A stretch of 64,000 bases of DNA from Macrotrachela quadricornifera. Its lineage: Eukaryota; Rotifera; Eurotatoria; Philodinida; Philodinidae. Position numbers and translations under genes: made by a program. Shown here piece by piece: positions 23,086 through 35,282 of this stretch (the first letter of the stretch is position 1; each line of letters begins with the position of its first letter). The stretch spans positions 420,352-484,351 of the forward strand of contig JAJEKB010021802.1 of assembly GCA_022393335.1 (NCBI GenBank), given 5' to 3'. The notes under the pieces are model-generated. The model did no database searches. It was not told the DNA's origin and saw only the letters and a list, made by a program, of their open reading frames with translations.

Positions 23086-23544
23086 TTAATTTTAAATATT
23101 AATCAAGCCTTTTTTGTTGATAATTTTATGTATTATATAATAAAAAAAATCAAACTAGATATCATAAAAACTGAAATAAAATTAGTTTATAATGGTAGTT
23201 TAGATAAATACATAGAATGCAAAATAGATGTACAAACATTTCATAGTATAATATTATTGTTGATGGATACAATAAAAACAAAAAAGATATGTAAAGTTGA
23301 AAATAGATAAAGTTAAGAGTGAATATTTATTTAGAGAAGTTGATAAAAATTTATTTTTTTCCTGTCAAGCAAACAAAAAACAAGTTACAATTCTTTTGAA
23401 AAGATAACGTTATTAAAGAAAAACAAAGAATTTTGTTAATATTTGCGCAATACAATATTTTTATCTTTTGATACTTATATATCTTAAACCTAATTACTTC
23501 ATATACATATTATTTTTTATTACGATAATAATATCAACAAAAAA

Positions 23545-24387
23545 ATGATGTTATTCTTTCTATTTATAATATTTCAATTATTCCATTCAGTTATATGTCA
23601 GTTATCATGTTATGACTGTCCTATGCAAGCAAATACTTTTGACTCGATTATTACAGCCGACACTATACCTAATGATCTTAAGAATTGTTCATTTGTAACT
23701 GAACAATCTGAATGTTCAATTCAAGTAATATGGACACGAAATTCGGACAAAACTCAAATAGAACTTATAGGTGGTGGTGAAAGAGCAATAAGATCAGACG
23801 AACATAATCTCAGAAATAGTATTGTATTAATAAATGATGGTACTATAGTACAATGGACAAAAATGATCTTTTATAGATGTTCTACTGAAAAATGTAATAG
23901 TCTATCTATATTAAAACGTATATTACAATCATTAACATTAGAAGATCATTTCATTCAACTTTCATATCTTTTACAAATAAATGGACAATTTAATGGTAAC
24001 ATATGTGAATTTTCTACAAACAGTAGTACGTCATGTGATACTGAAATAGATCGAAATATGTGTAAACAATGTATAGCTCAGGAATATATGGAATCTAAAT
24101 CACTAGAAATATGTTTAACTTGTATTGCAGACGATAATATTGAAAATTTTATTACACGTGAAGTGAAATTTTTTATGAACAATCAAGAACGTCGTGATCA
24201 ATGGATGATTGAATGTCAAATAAATGGTTGTAATACAATCAATACTGGTGATTTAATACGACAGCAAAGTACTATTGAATTTAACTTTAACAAATTTTTC
24301 GATGATCGTAATGCTTCGCCTATAGTACCATCTATTAGCAGAAGTATACTAATTTTTATCGTTTTCATTATAAAACTTCTTAATTAA
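23545..24387 (+). CDS. Ly6/uPAR-like Cys-rich surface protein, paralogue 3
   Basis: Intronless, 280 aa from 23545 (279 if the second Met at 23548 is used), 459 bp after paralogue 2. Leader MMLFFLFIIFQLFHSV, then module 1 (SCYDCP to YRCSTEKCNSL) and module 2 (NICEFSTN, NMCKQC, EICLTC, CQINGCNT), an EFNFNKFFDDRN motif, and the hydrophobic tail ILIFIVFIIKLLN. Paralogues 2 and 3 look closer to each other than to 1 (shared LKRxLxSLTL, RxDQWMIxCQ and IRQxST motifs). All three frames are intact, which argues for selection. AATAAA occurs about 50 bp downstream (near 24438). Confidence 0.75.
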   Translation: MMLFFLFIIFQLFHSVICQLSCYDCPMQANTFDSIITADTIPNDLKNCSFVTEQSECSIQVIWTRNSDKTQIELIGGGERAIRSDEHNLRNSIVLINDGTIVQWTKMIFYRCSTEKCNSLSILKRILQSLTLEDHFIQLSYLLQINGQFNGNICEFSTNSSTSCDTEIDRNMCKQCIAQEYMESKSLEICLTCIADDNIENFITREVKFFMNNQERRDQWMIECQINGCNTINTGDLIRQQSTIEFNFNKFFDDRNASPIVPSISRSILIFIVFIIKLLN

Positions 24388-26565
24388 CTAATTGTAAATA
24401 TTAACCACAGATTTTCTTAATGATTTTATACATTATTTAATAAAAAGATCAACCAAAAATTTATAAATTTTTTTCTTTCTCGTAGAGTCTAATAACAATA
24501 AGTTGTCTGCTTGCTTATTTGTATGCCTTCACTTTACTGATTAGCTGAAGTATAATTTGAAGCTAACAGGGATTATTTTCCATAGAACCTAACCAAAGAT
24601 AATTGGGGGCGAGGAGTTTAAATCTGAAGTTAATTTTAATTAAACATTAACTAGTTATTAATTCATTATTAATTGTAGTTTTTCCTATAAAACTTGATCT
24701 AATGTAGTCGATGATGAGATGTCTAAATCTGGAGACAGTTTTAATTGCTTAATTATTAATGATTAATTTTTGTAAAAAAAATTGACCAAAGGTAATCCAG
24801 AGTGAAGAATGCGAATCGAAAATCGGTTTTAATTAACCCATTTCCATTATTAGAGGATTCCAGATCTTCTATTGTATCTAATCGTACAAACTTCTTAGAA
24901 GGATCTTCTACTGTGACTTTCACGTAAAATTTTTAGAAAAATGTGCCGTTAACATTTTACATTCTTGTTTTTGTCAAGAAATAGGTTAGAAAACGTTCCA
25001 TTATGAGACAATATAATCATGAATAACGATGCAAATACGTTACGCATCTCTTTTCGATCGGTTTTTCTAGCGACATGAATATCAATAACCACTTATGAGT
25101 CTTCCGTGAGTATATGAAGTAGTTGCGTAAGACACAGACACTGACAATATCACTCACAACCGAAACTTGAGAGTGGGTGATATTTTGACAACATAGAAAT
25201 CCCAAAACATGCAGATTGTCTAACAATTGTTTCGAAATCTTTTTCTTGGACGGACTAGAAGATCTGAGTTTTTTATTATGTTCTTCGAAATTTTTGCCCA
25301 GGGGAATCTTCTATTACAGGTAGGAACATAATAAAATTTCAAAGCAAATGAATCATTTATTAAAGTGCTCAAATGAGAACATTGAATTTCATCGGAAAAG
25401 TACAAAAAACTGATTACTCAAGTTTCTCAATTAGAAAAGGATGTGGTTTGACAGATATATATACATTTTTATTTGAGATTCTAATCTATTTGTTTTAACA
25501 TGACATATATATAGATGCATATTTTAGATGCTCACGGTTGGATCAAAAATCAAAGATCTTTCATTTTGAATTATTCTTCTAATCAAACTTTAAACATTGA
25601 ACACTGTTCTTTCCAGCAGGAATAGATTTCCCTGAGAATTCTTTTGTTCAGTGACGAAAAAACAACAGAAGTTACAGTTAGAAAGAAGAATAGTATCACG
25701 TGTCCGTATACTGTACAGCAAATTGCGTCAACTGATAGGCAATTATTAAACAAATTCTTCCTGATTCTCTAAGTAAAGGAAAATGAGTTTGGTAAAAGAG
25801 TAAAGCAAGATTGAGTTGCACGACTAAATGTCGTAGTGCGAGTTTCAGAATTTGGAAAAAACAGCAATGAAAAACATTGCATTTTTTAAAATGATCTAAA
25901 AATGTTTAGGAAAGTATTTTCACATCAAGACAGTCAATCATTAATTCTTTCTGGAGAGTCAACTGGTCATAATCAACTATCTGCTTCATAATTTAAAAGT
26001 CCAATCAGGTCTGGACTCATACAAGCCAAATGATATTTGCTTTAAATTTTATGAACTATATTCCATAATTATTCGTTTTCAAAAATGAACTCTTCTAGAT
26101 TAAATAAAAAAATATTTCATAAGATGAGCGATGACAATTATCTCGTATTTCACATTTTAATATCACAGGCATAACGCTAGTAGTTTTCTCAGCAACCTCA
26201 ACAAGGAAAAGGATCGAAGCTCACACTTATTAGATCAGAGAAACGAGATCTTCAAAGTATTCTGAGGAATCTGAAGAGTCATACAAAGGCTATCGTAGGC
26301 CACGGCTTCCTATCTGAAAACAGATGTATTCGCAAGAAAATAACGTTCATTGTTTTCACTCTACGATTCAATTGCACATACAATCTAAAATAAGAATAGA
26401 TACAATAGTGAGCGACTCTTACTTTACTTATTAAAAAGAAAAGAACGACACGAGAGAATAATCTGTGAGAGCCATGTGTTATTTTAACACTGCAACTTAT
26501 CGTTTATTATGCTTTCGATATGTGAATGCTTCATTTTTATTTTTCTACCCTACGGTGTGACTCAC
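24388..26565. other. Gene-free region with a diverged tandem repeat
   Basis: Around 24590-24850 three related segments recur (ACCAAAGATAATTGG near 24591, TCTAATGTAGTCGATGATGA near 24698, ACCAAAGGTAATCCAGAG near 24784). Each is followed by AAATCTG/GAATCG and a TTTTAATTAAC-rich tail, spaced about 85-110 bp apart. The rest shows no gene, RNA or element I can support. Confidence 0.35.
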
Positions 26566-27917
26566 ACACTAAAATAAAATGTGCCTCATCATGTGTCGCA
26601 TAGATCGCAACAGGCACCTCGTGTCGTATCGTTTACGTTCTCCGCTGAATATATATATATGAGTGAATTGCGCCGCCATTGTACCGTTGTACGAAAAAAA
26701 TCGAAAAAAATTAAAGTGACTTTAAAGAAGGTTTGAGTCGCGCATTTAATAGAGCTTCATTGATTGTATATAAATCAAGTATTTTCCCAACTGTCAGGTT
26801 TTTCATTTTAGAAAAAAAATCAATTTTTATTAAAAATGCATATTTTCTGAGATCTCTTGATATGATAAAATAAACAGTTTTAGAAATATTTTGACAAAAT
26901 AAAATCACGAAATGAATATTAATATATTGTTGTTATATATCAATCGAAAGCTTTTGAAAAGGAGAATCTAATGAGCATATACAAAACTTTGTCGGCATAT
27001 ATACATGCATATCTTAAGGACGACAAGGTGTGGATGACACCCTCACAATCAACCCACCCTCTACTAGATTGAATTTAATATGTCGGCACATTTGGATACG
27101 AAAAAATATGTCGGCACATTTTTCGAGTAAAATACTATTTTCTCACGAACAGTACGTGTTTAAGAGCTGAAATTCTTACCATAGATTTATCATATAGTCA
27201 GCTGAAAAAGATAAAAAAACCATGGTCTTAGCTCTTATAGTTACTGGGAAACCAAAGAAACAAAATTGAAATTATGTCGGGACATTTAGCAGAAAAATAG
27301 CATCCCTACCCTCTTGTTTTTAGTTTTTTATTTGATCGATAAGGTCGTTCGAAAAAATTTTTTTATCAAAAGATTTCTCGCTCTGTACTCCATCGAACAG
27401 TGAAAACAAAATGGCGTTTGCTTTTAAATTGGCTTTAGTAGATGGAAATTAATATGTCGGGACATAAACTGATCATTTAGTATGTTTAGCTAGTCTCTGC
27501 AAGATTTGATCCGAAAATCAAAATCAAAGCCGTGATCAATTTATATGATACAAAAGAGGAAAGTCTGAGCTACAAAATGGCTATAACAAATCATTTTTAT
27601 TTATTCAAAATGTAGGACAGTAAGAGCGATTTTCATCGATGGGTAGGCCCAAAAAACGCTCATTTTCACCTTTCCTGTTTGAAAGCTTCATAGCTACAAT
27701 AGCCTAAAGCATCGATAGTTTTACGGTAAGTAGGATAGACTCTAAGGAGTATTTGAAAAAAAAATTATCAAAATTCGTTGAGCAGAACTAGAAATATAAG
27801 CGTTTTAGTGTTCGGAACACAACGGTACAATACGGGCGCAATTCACTCATATATATCGAAGAACGCAAGAGATATGACATGCGGTGCTCGTTGTAACACA
27901 TTTTATATTTAAAGTGT
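26566..27917. mobile_element. Inverted-repeat DNA element with nested 30-bp TIRs and iterated ATGTCGGSACAT motif
   Basis: GAGTGAATTGCGCC-GCC-ATTGTACCGTTGT at 26661-26690 matches the inverse of 27819-27848 at 27 of 30 positions, with the three mismatches contiguous. The inverted repeat continues outward, more diverged, through an ATATATAT tract to ACACTAAAATAAAATGTG near 26566 and CACATTTTATATTTAAAGTGT ending near 27917. Inside are four copies of ATGTCGG(C/G)ACAT (27080, 27109, 27274, 27454) and a related GTCGGCATAT near 26991. No transposase is encoded. It is either one element with long imperfect TIRs or a core inserted into an ATATATAT site of an older foldback. Confidence 0.65.
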
Positions 27918-28070
27918 ACCAACACCAAGACACTATTTCATGGGCTCTCGTAATCAGCTAGAGCAATTTTCGTGAAGTTACAACAATATAGACGTTATCA
28001 CCGTTCAGCGAACTCAGGTCCTGAAATTTTTGTGCCATAATCATTTGTGATTAATTCCATATTTTTGCGA

Positions 28071-28880
28071 ATGGAAGCAACAAAAATCATCTTCCTTTGG
28101 AGTCACGTACGTTCAGTTTCAACTGCATTTGAACGAGCTTTCATGCAACGAGAAGACTATATTACTTTTCACGAACCTTTCAACGAACCTTGCTTCTTTG
28201 GTCCTGAACGAATTTACAATTACTTTGATAATGAATCGAATTCACACACAGAACATACTAACATAACCTACTCACAGGTAGTCGAGAGAATTCTCAACAC
28301 TGCCATCAGTAATGGAAAAAAGAACATTTTTATCAAAGATATGGCGCGCCATGTTGTACGACCGAATTACAAGTCACACCCAGAAAATGTAACCGTGCTT
28401 CCACTTGACTTTCTTAAGCGACGTAAACATACGTTTATCCTTCGCACACCAGAAAAAACTATACGGTCTTTGTACCGTGCGTGTCTTGCTAACAATCAGA
28501 AGTTGCTTGACGATAATATAGGATATCAGGAACTGCAAGTTTTATTTAAATTTCTTACCAAACTGACAGGTGCTCCTCCATCTTTGGTCGAATCAGACGA
28601 ACTTCTCGCACAACCAGAAGCTGTCATACGATTGTACTGCGAATCAGCAATTCATGATCGGTTTGAACCGAGCATGCTCGAATGGTCCCCGGAACGAGTT
28701 CAGGCATTTGATAAATGGGCAGGTTGGCATGAAGAAGCCCAGTATAGCACAGGTTTCAATCACATTCAGAAAAGGACGGGCAATACTAGTGATCTCGTTC
28801 TACCTGATGACGTGCAGCAGCTTATTGAGGAAAACATACCCATATACAACGCGCTGCGTGAATTTAGAATGCATGTTTGA
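28071..28880 (+). CDS. P-loop sulfotransferase-like protein
   Basis: Single exon, 269 aa; the first ATG is at 28071, since the open frame upstream of it has only a GTG. Near the N terminus FLWSHVRSVSTAFERAF resembles the 5'-phosphosulfate-binding loop (R-S-x-S-T) of PAPS-dependent sulfotransferases. Then FHEPF and FIKDMARHV follow, and HTFILRTPEKTIRSLYR corresponds to the 3'-phosphate-binding strand-helix (xxR-x-P-x-x-x-x-x-S). This small group is found mainly in fungi and bacteria, and substrates are mostly unknown. The gene lacks introns and is visibly less AT-rich than its neighbours, which fits acquisition by transfer, but phylogeny was not possible. It lies 154 bp after the inverted-repeat element. 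No signal peptide, so probably cytosolic. Confidence 0.75.
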   Translation: MEATKIIFLWSHVRSVSTAFERAFMQREDYITFHEPFNEPCFFGPERIYNYFDNESNSHTEHTNITYSQVVERILNTAISNGKKNIFIKDMARHVVRPNYKSHPENVTVLPLDFLKRRKHTFILRTPEKTIRSLYRACLANNQKLLDDNIGYQELQVLFKFLTKLTGAPPSLVESDELLAQPEAVIRLYCESAIHDRFEPSMLEWSPERVQAFDKWAGWHEEAQYSTGFNHIQKRTGNTSDLVLPDDVQQLIEENIPIYNALREFRMHV

Positions 28881-30570
28881 TGATAGATGGAATACCTTAA
28901 CACTTGCCGTTTTTCATCAGAACTAAATACCATAGCCATACTGATTTGATTATATCCATTTAAATGTGTCACACTTTCCTACTTTAATTTTTTCGTTAAA
29001 ATTGGAAACGAAATATGTGAAAAACTAGACAGTGCTAAATAGAAATTTCAAAAAAATAAATATCAATGGTTTATTGAATACTCAAGTTTATTTTTCAATT
29101 CCTGTAGCTTTTCAAATACATTTCCGTTGCAATATATTTTACTAGTATTTACTTGGGATGTTGGCGTGAGTATAAGTTTTGGAGTAGCACAAAGAAATTT
29201 TGTACTCCACTCTTTATTATTTTTAATGAGTAGAAAAAAATAATGAAGAAGAAAAGCTAAGCTATTCGTGATTAAATATAATAGTTCGAAAAACGGTATA
29301 AAGTATGCCTTGCGTTGATCTAAAACTTTTTTGCACTTATCTCTTTTTGTGAGAGTGTGGGACGTGAATCTATATAGGTCTTCCCTTAGCCTAAACTTAA
29401 ATCTATTGCAAAGTCAAATTTTAATCAAAATTAGCAGAATGATCATAAGTAATAAATAAATAGAATCCTATAGCAAGACATCATATGAAGAATTCAGTTT
29501 AACAAACTAAGCACAGGGGTTGAAGATGAGGCTTTCTTTTTCGTTATCAGCGTCCAAGCATTCCTACCCGTATTTTTACTTACTGAATTGTGGTCTTAGC
29601 TGGAATCTAATGAAATTTTTGGATTATTGAAGGTAACGATAAAGACGAAAGCCTCATCTGCACCCATCATTGTCTCATTACTGATTGAATATTGATAGTT
29701 GTATCAGAAAGTCATTGTTTATTAGTTCATATCCAAATTCTTTAATGTTTTCAGATAGAAGATGAAATATCTTTATAAGCTAGTTGTATAATATTACACT
29801 TTTTTCTTTTTTGTGACTAAATGTTGAAGAATTTGAACGCTTGTTAACAAATTCATGCTAATATCTAATGAAAGTCTTGTTTGCACGCCTCGAGTTGTTT
29901 CTCATGCAAATAATACAATATTAGATGATTGAAGCATGTTTTGCTTTTTATGACATCATTTGTATGTTTGATTGTGAGAACGATGTTCTTCTTGTCCATG
30001 AATAGTATCGGTTGAAACTACAGTTTAGATGGCCAAGAAATGAGCATGCAATCGAAAATACTCGATGTCTTTGTCAATCAAGGACAAAATATCTAATATC
30101 AACACATGATAAATGATGAAAATTTTCCATATTAAGCATCAATAAATTATGATATAGAATTAAACAAAATGAAATTATACAGAATATAAGATAAACTGAC
30201 ATATTTTTCGTAAAGAGTGCAACTCTTTTTTTTTCATTATCTAGTACGTTAATCTCAAAAACAAGAATTATATTAAAACTCTTAATTTATATAAGCACAC
30301 TAGTTGATGAAAAATAAATAAATTATAAAGAGAACATTATGATCTTTAGATGATTAGATGTCAAGTAAAATATTGTAATAGAAACAATATTAGTGATTTG
30401 ATATGAAAATAAATTAATGCAATTTTTATTAATTAATATCATAAGTTTGATTTTAATAATATAAAGTATTTAAAACTTTTAATTAATTATAACTAATGAT
30501 TTATTTTTCAATAAACTTTAATATTTGATATTTTAATTATTATTTTAACAAAAAAAAATCAATTTTTTGT
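28881..30570. other. Gene-free region with a small hairpin
   Basis: At about 29513-29560 and 29628-29668 a GATGAGGCTTTC...TTTATCGTTA-type sequence occurs in inverted orientation (arms about 40 bp, loop about 70 bp). It could be the remains of a foldback element. The rest carries no gene. The last bases before 30571 are the 3' flank of the dehydrogenase. Confidence 0.35.
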
Positions 30571-31548
30571 CTAATCTTTAAGTTGTTCATCTACACCAGT
30601 AGGTATTACAATTCGTCCTCGTCCGTTTTCTAGAATTATATCAGTTAACCAAGCAGGAATCATAGAGAGTGGAAAAAATACCAAACTTGATTGCCAACCT
30701 GGTCGATAGCGAATATACGGTTTTGTATTATTAACAGCATGTTGAAGTGCATGTACAACTTTTATAGGATTTTCAGCTAATTTAAGAAATGGATTATTTG
30801 ATCGTTTATGCATTAAATTTTTCAGATAATTTTCACCCCATCGATTTTTAACATCAGCTGAAAGTTCATTCCACATTTTTTGCACTACTTGATTATGTCC
30901 ATCAATAAGAGGTGTACGCATGTAACCTGGCTCAATTATACTTACATGTAAACCCCATGGATGCATTTCACGACGAAGACAATCAGAAAATGATTCCAAG
31001 GCAAATTTTGATGCACAATATGATGACATACTTGGTGCAGCTAAATAACCAGCGACGGAACATAAATTAACTACACGTGAATTACGTTTAGCTATAAGTA
31101 ATGGTAAAAATTTTTTTGTCATAGCAACATGTCCAAAAAAATTTACTTCCATCATTTTTCTCATAAAATCCATTGTAATCCAATCAATTAAACCATCTTG
31201 ATCAATACCAGCATTATTAACAAGTGCATGTAATGTATTTGTTTTTTCTGTTACTATTTTATAAGCTGCATCAATATGTGATGGTTGAGTTATATCAAGA
31301 CAAAATACTGTAGCACGTGATGAAAGTTTATTTTTCAATAAAATTTGATTTTCTTCATTATAAACAGTAGCAAAAACATTAAAACCTTGTTTATCAAGTT
31401 CAATTACTAATCCATGACCAAAACCAGTATCACATCCACTTACTAATACATACTTACCATGAGGATTAACATCAGGTGATGGATAGAAATATTGATACAA
31501 TCGATAACTTATATAGAGAATTAATAGTAAAATTATAATTAAAACCAT
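30571..31548 (-). CDS. Short-chain dehydrogenase/reductase, SDR9C type (RDH/HSD17B6/BDH1-like)
   Basis: Single exon, 325 aa. An N-terminal membrane anchor (IIILLLILYISYRLYQYF) is followed by a Rossmann fold: SGCDTGFGHG (the TGxxxGxG cofactor loop), CLDITQ, the NNAG motif, an active-site Ser in NLCSVAGY, and the catalytic YCASK. The sequence between, MEVNFFGHVAMTKKFLPLL, and the later EPGYMRTP are typical of the retinol dehydrogenase, 17-beta-hydroxysteroid dehydrogenase 6 and hydroxybutyrate dehydrogenase 1 group. NAD is the likely cofactor because an acidic residue follows beta-2, but the substrate (retinoid, steroid or hydroxyacid) cannot be read from sequence. The anchor suggests ER or mitochondrial membrane. 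All catalytic residues are present, so it is probably active. Confidence 0.9.
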   Translation of the reverse strand: MVLIIILLLILYISYRLYQYFYPSPDVNPHGKYVLVSGCDTGFGHGLVIELDKQGFNVFATVYNEENQILLKNKLSSRATVFCLDITQPSHIDAAYKIVTEKTNTLHALVNNAGIDQDGLIDWITMDFMRKMMEVNFFGHVAMTKKFLPLLIAKRNSRVVNLCSVAGYLAAPSMSSYCASKFALESFSDCLRREMHPWGLHVSIIEPGYMRTPLIDGHNQVVQKMWNELSADVKNRWGENYLKNLMHKRSNNPFLKLAENPIKVVHALQHAVNNTKPYIRYRPGWQSSLVFFPLSMIPAWLTDIILENGRGRIVIPTGVDEQLKD

Positions 31549-32689
31549 TAATACACTTTCAAATATGTTCAGAAAATTGCAAAATGCAGAAATTTTTTAA
31601 ATGTATTTATTTTATTACAATGAAATGAAAAAATAAAACTTCAGAACAGCGGTTATCGATGTTAGATGCACACACATCGTTTATATTTGACTATGATACA
31701 CTCCACACGGCGAAAAAATGCGTGCAAACATAAAGGGTCAAAGATTATAGTAAGGAAAGAAAAAAAAACTAGGCGAGAACGACAAAATATGTAATAGATA
31801 AAATTCAAGTTTTACAAATAAACATCCAATGAGTAACATCTATCTTCAAACTAATAATACGATTTTCATCGTAATCTCTAATTATAAAACTTTCAGTTAC
31901 TTCATCAAAACAAAGGCTAATTAACTGTATGAATTAATTAGTATTTACTCTTGCTTCGTTATCTTCAACAACAATATTAGTACCTGATTGTGCATTAACT
32001 GAATAAATGGATTACGTGATGATTTTCATTATTTACTATTTAAAGTGTGCCCAAATTTGAATTACATACGATATCGTATATTAAATATAATTCATTAGTG
32101 AACCTATAGGCTTTATCTTCAAATCTAATTCATAATTATTTTGTAATACGGAGTGCTGTCATATTATCTACTTATAACAACAATAACTACGCCTGTGGAC
32201 ACATCTTGAACTATAATAAAACATGATAATTCTACCATATGTAGCGTAGATATGATCATATAAATCACTTTGAATACTAGTAGAAAACTCATAATAATGA
32301 ATGGTATACATCATAGTTTGTTTACATTTCTAGCTACTTTGGACTAAATAACACATTTATTTGTCATTTTTGAATCTCTAGTTTTCCAAGTGCTCTGCAA
32401 TAAGAATTATGAAAAGAAAAGATGTCGATGGAGTTGCCCATTTAAATAAACGAGTTCAGTGTTATTTGAAAATTGATGTCGACGAATAATTCTAACTTTT
32501 CTTTTTTTTTTAATAATCTATAATAATGAAGATATGTGCATAATCTTGTCGATAAAAAGAATCGAACTTGACAAACTTATTTATTCGGTTAAGATGTCGA
32601 TAAACATCTATAAGATATGAAATAATGAGATGATCATGATAGGATTAAAATTTTATGTTTTATTCATATTACAGAAATTAACGAATGTT
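31549..32689. other. Gene-free AT-rich stretch
   Basis: Contains the upstream flank of the dehydrogenase. No coding, RNA or repeat feature that I can support. Confidence 0.35.
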
Positions 32690-33390
32690 GTACTTTATTT
32701 GTATAGTTGATGCAGTGTTTGGATTATAGATAGTATTATGTATTGTAGAAGGATCGACACCTAAACCAACTGACATGATATAAGCGAGACCTTTAGACGA
32801 TGCCATTGAACCATGATTTTGAGCTTAATAAAAATATCATTTGAATCTACACTTACAAATTTAACAATTAATGTTGAATTGATGAGTACTTATAGTACTA
32901 TTTGTAGCAGTAGAATTAAAAATAAGATTTCCCACATTTTCGCCAATCATTTTTTTGAACAAGATATGAAGTTGATTTAACGATTAAACTAGCATTGAAG
33001 ACTATTAGACTTGGTATCCATTGTGCACTTTCAATATTTTGAAGAAATGGAGCATAACAATCACCAATAATAATATCTGAATTACGTTCAAATCCAATTC
33101 GATAGATTGATTCGACAATAGCAGATTTTATAGATAGAAAATCCAATCGATAAGATCTAGATAAATTATTAATTTTTGAACTATCATCGTTGATAATTGC
33201 AAATTCTTCTACAAGAACTTTTGGACTTGATTGAGAAACCTTATAGCGACGAAAATTTTGTATAAAAAATAATGGAACTTGATAATCATGATTATTTACA
33301 GCTGGTGGAGGATTTATAGATCTTGTTGTCGTAGCAATAAAAGGAATATTAGCATATCGTTCAGAAAGAGTATTATAATGCTGTGGCTAC
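32690..33390 (-). pseudogene. Broken gene of unrecognised family
   Basis: The minus strand is open from about 33370 (ERYANIPFIATTT) through VPLFFIQNFRRYKVSQ, VLVEEFAIINDDSS, AIVESIYRIGFERNSDIII and GDCYAPFLQNIESAQWIPSL to WRKCGKSYF near 32930. A one-base shift there would continue as NLIFNSTATNSTISTHQFN with N-glycosylation sites, but ends at a stop. A further segment near 32720-32825 reads NHGSMASSKGLAYIMSVGLG. Composition is coding-like throughout and suggests a secreted or surface protein. I do not recognise the family. The frameshift and stop make it a probable pseudogene. Confidence 0.5.
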
Positions 33391-35282
33391 AGTGTGAGAG
33401 TAAAAAAGAACTTGAAAGAAATATTTTTGAAATTGAAATTATCAATAACTTTTGTATTTCATTTCAGTTTGATTTCTTGCTCAATAGATACTGTTCAATC
33501 TTTGTTATATATCTTTCTCTTTTCTTGCGTGACGATGTTAGAAAGAGAAATATTTGTGACATAGCCATACCGACTTTCTTTAACTTTCTTAAACACAAAT
33601 TGTATCATTCATACATACGTAGAACGCATACTTGGACAATAGAGTAGCGAATAAACATCAGTCAAACGTAGCGGCCATCAAATCAATAAAAAAAAACAAA
33701 GATAAAGATGAAGATGACATTTTTCATTATATTACATGAATAAAGAATTAGTCTCAATTAAAAGTATGAAATAGTTGAATAAAATCAATATCAATGATTG
33801 ATTAGTACAAACGCAGGCTCTTTAAGCTTTTTCAATAATATTTTGTTAAGCTTACTTCTATGTTTTACGTATATTCTTTATTCAAAACTCAGACTATGTT
33901 TCGAAACCATTGTACACTGCAAAAAAAAAAACAATAGAACTGTTTGTAATTGTTGTAATTAGGTCTAACCAAATGTTCTATCATTATTAAATAAAAATAT
34001 AAAGATGCAGAGATGTTTGTAATTTAATTTTATTAAATGTTGAGAATAGTTGTCAATATTATTTATGTCAAATTCAATCATTTCAACAAAATTTGTTTGA
34101 AGTTTTTCCCGATTTTTTTTCAAAAAATTTTTTAGATACCTTGGATATTGCACAAACTAATTATATTTCAGTTATTTAATCAGTTAAGCTACGTTCCATA
34201 GAATTAGTTAGATAAAAACTACATAGTATCAGTCTTGACGAATATGATGGATATAACATTGTATTGATGCCTTCTCCTATCATACAATCAATAACCTTGG
34301 ATAAGTGTAGAATTAGCGATGATCATCAAGCAAATCCGTACATTTTGATCCTGATGTTTCTGTTTGTATACGTATTTTATTAACAAAAGGCCTCAAACAA
34401 TTTCTAATATAATACTGGCAACCTACATTCTTGTCTTTATTTATACTCAGAACTATTTAATTTTAAGTATATATCAGACGAAATTTTGATTAAAATCTGT
34501 CTCCATAAACAATAGTTTTTGACAATTCATTTTCAATAAGTCAGGTAGCATCAGATGACTTATAAGTAACCTATCTCAAATGAATCGATATTCCATCACT
34601 AGTGATGTTGGAATGCAACTGATATGATCAAATAAAATTTCGCTAAAATTCAAGATAAATGAAACATTGAAAAAAAAAATTTATGTTGAAAGGATTGCAC
34701 TTGGTATAGATAATACGGACAGCTATTTCCAATATTTAATAAAATTAAATTAAAAATATTTTCTTATTTTTATATTTTATTTAATTCTAACAGAACTTTT
34801 AGTTAGATCTAAGTACAATTATCATTTGTTGATTTAATTGTTCAATATTAGTTATGTAGATATTGATGACATGCCAGGAACTTTAGGAGTACCTTTGACT
34901 GTGATAACCATGTTTGATTACATCAGAAATGGACAGATAGAAACTTTTTATGTCTTGCTAGCAACAGAATAGGAGAAACATGATATCTCCTTTAATATTC
35001 GATTCAATGAAAAATATATTAAAATTTTCAGGTATTTTATAATCATTATATTTCATAAATTTCTTGATTTATCGAATCTCTCTGTAATTTTTAGAATATT
35101 TTGAATTCATATTGAAATATTGATCATTCTAATCTAATTTCACTAGAATGATTTGATGAAAATTTTAAAATTAATAAAAAAAAGGGATGAACCATATGTA
35201 TGTGCTCATGATCTATGTAATACAATTGAAAATTTTTAGTTAAAATTTTATATATATAAAAAAAAATAATAATTAAAATAAT
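33391..35282. other. Gene-free AT-rich region
   Basis: No supported gene. On the plus strand near 34860-34970 a short stretch (DIDDMPGTLGVPLTVITMFD) looks coding-like but is bounded by stops and matches nothing I recognise. ACACTGC followed by an A-run at 33911 resembles a transposon terminus but has no partner. Confidence 0.3.

Noticed and set aside
33905..33935. Third copy of the CTACACTGTAAAA foldback terminus
   Set aside because: Only ACACTGCAAAA is present and no inverted partner was found nearby.
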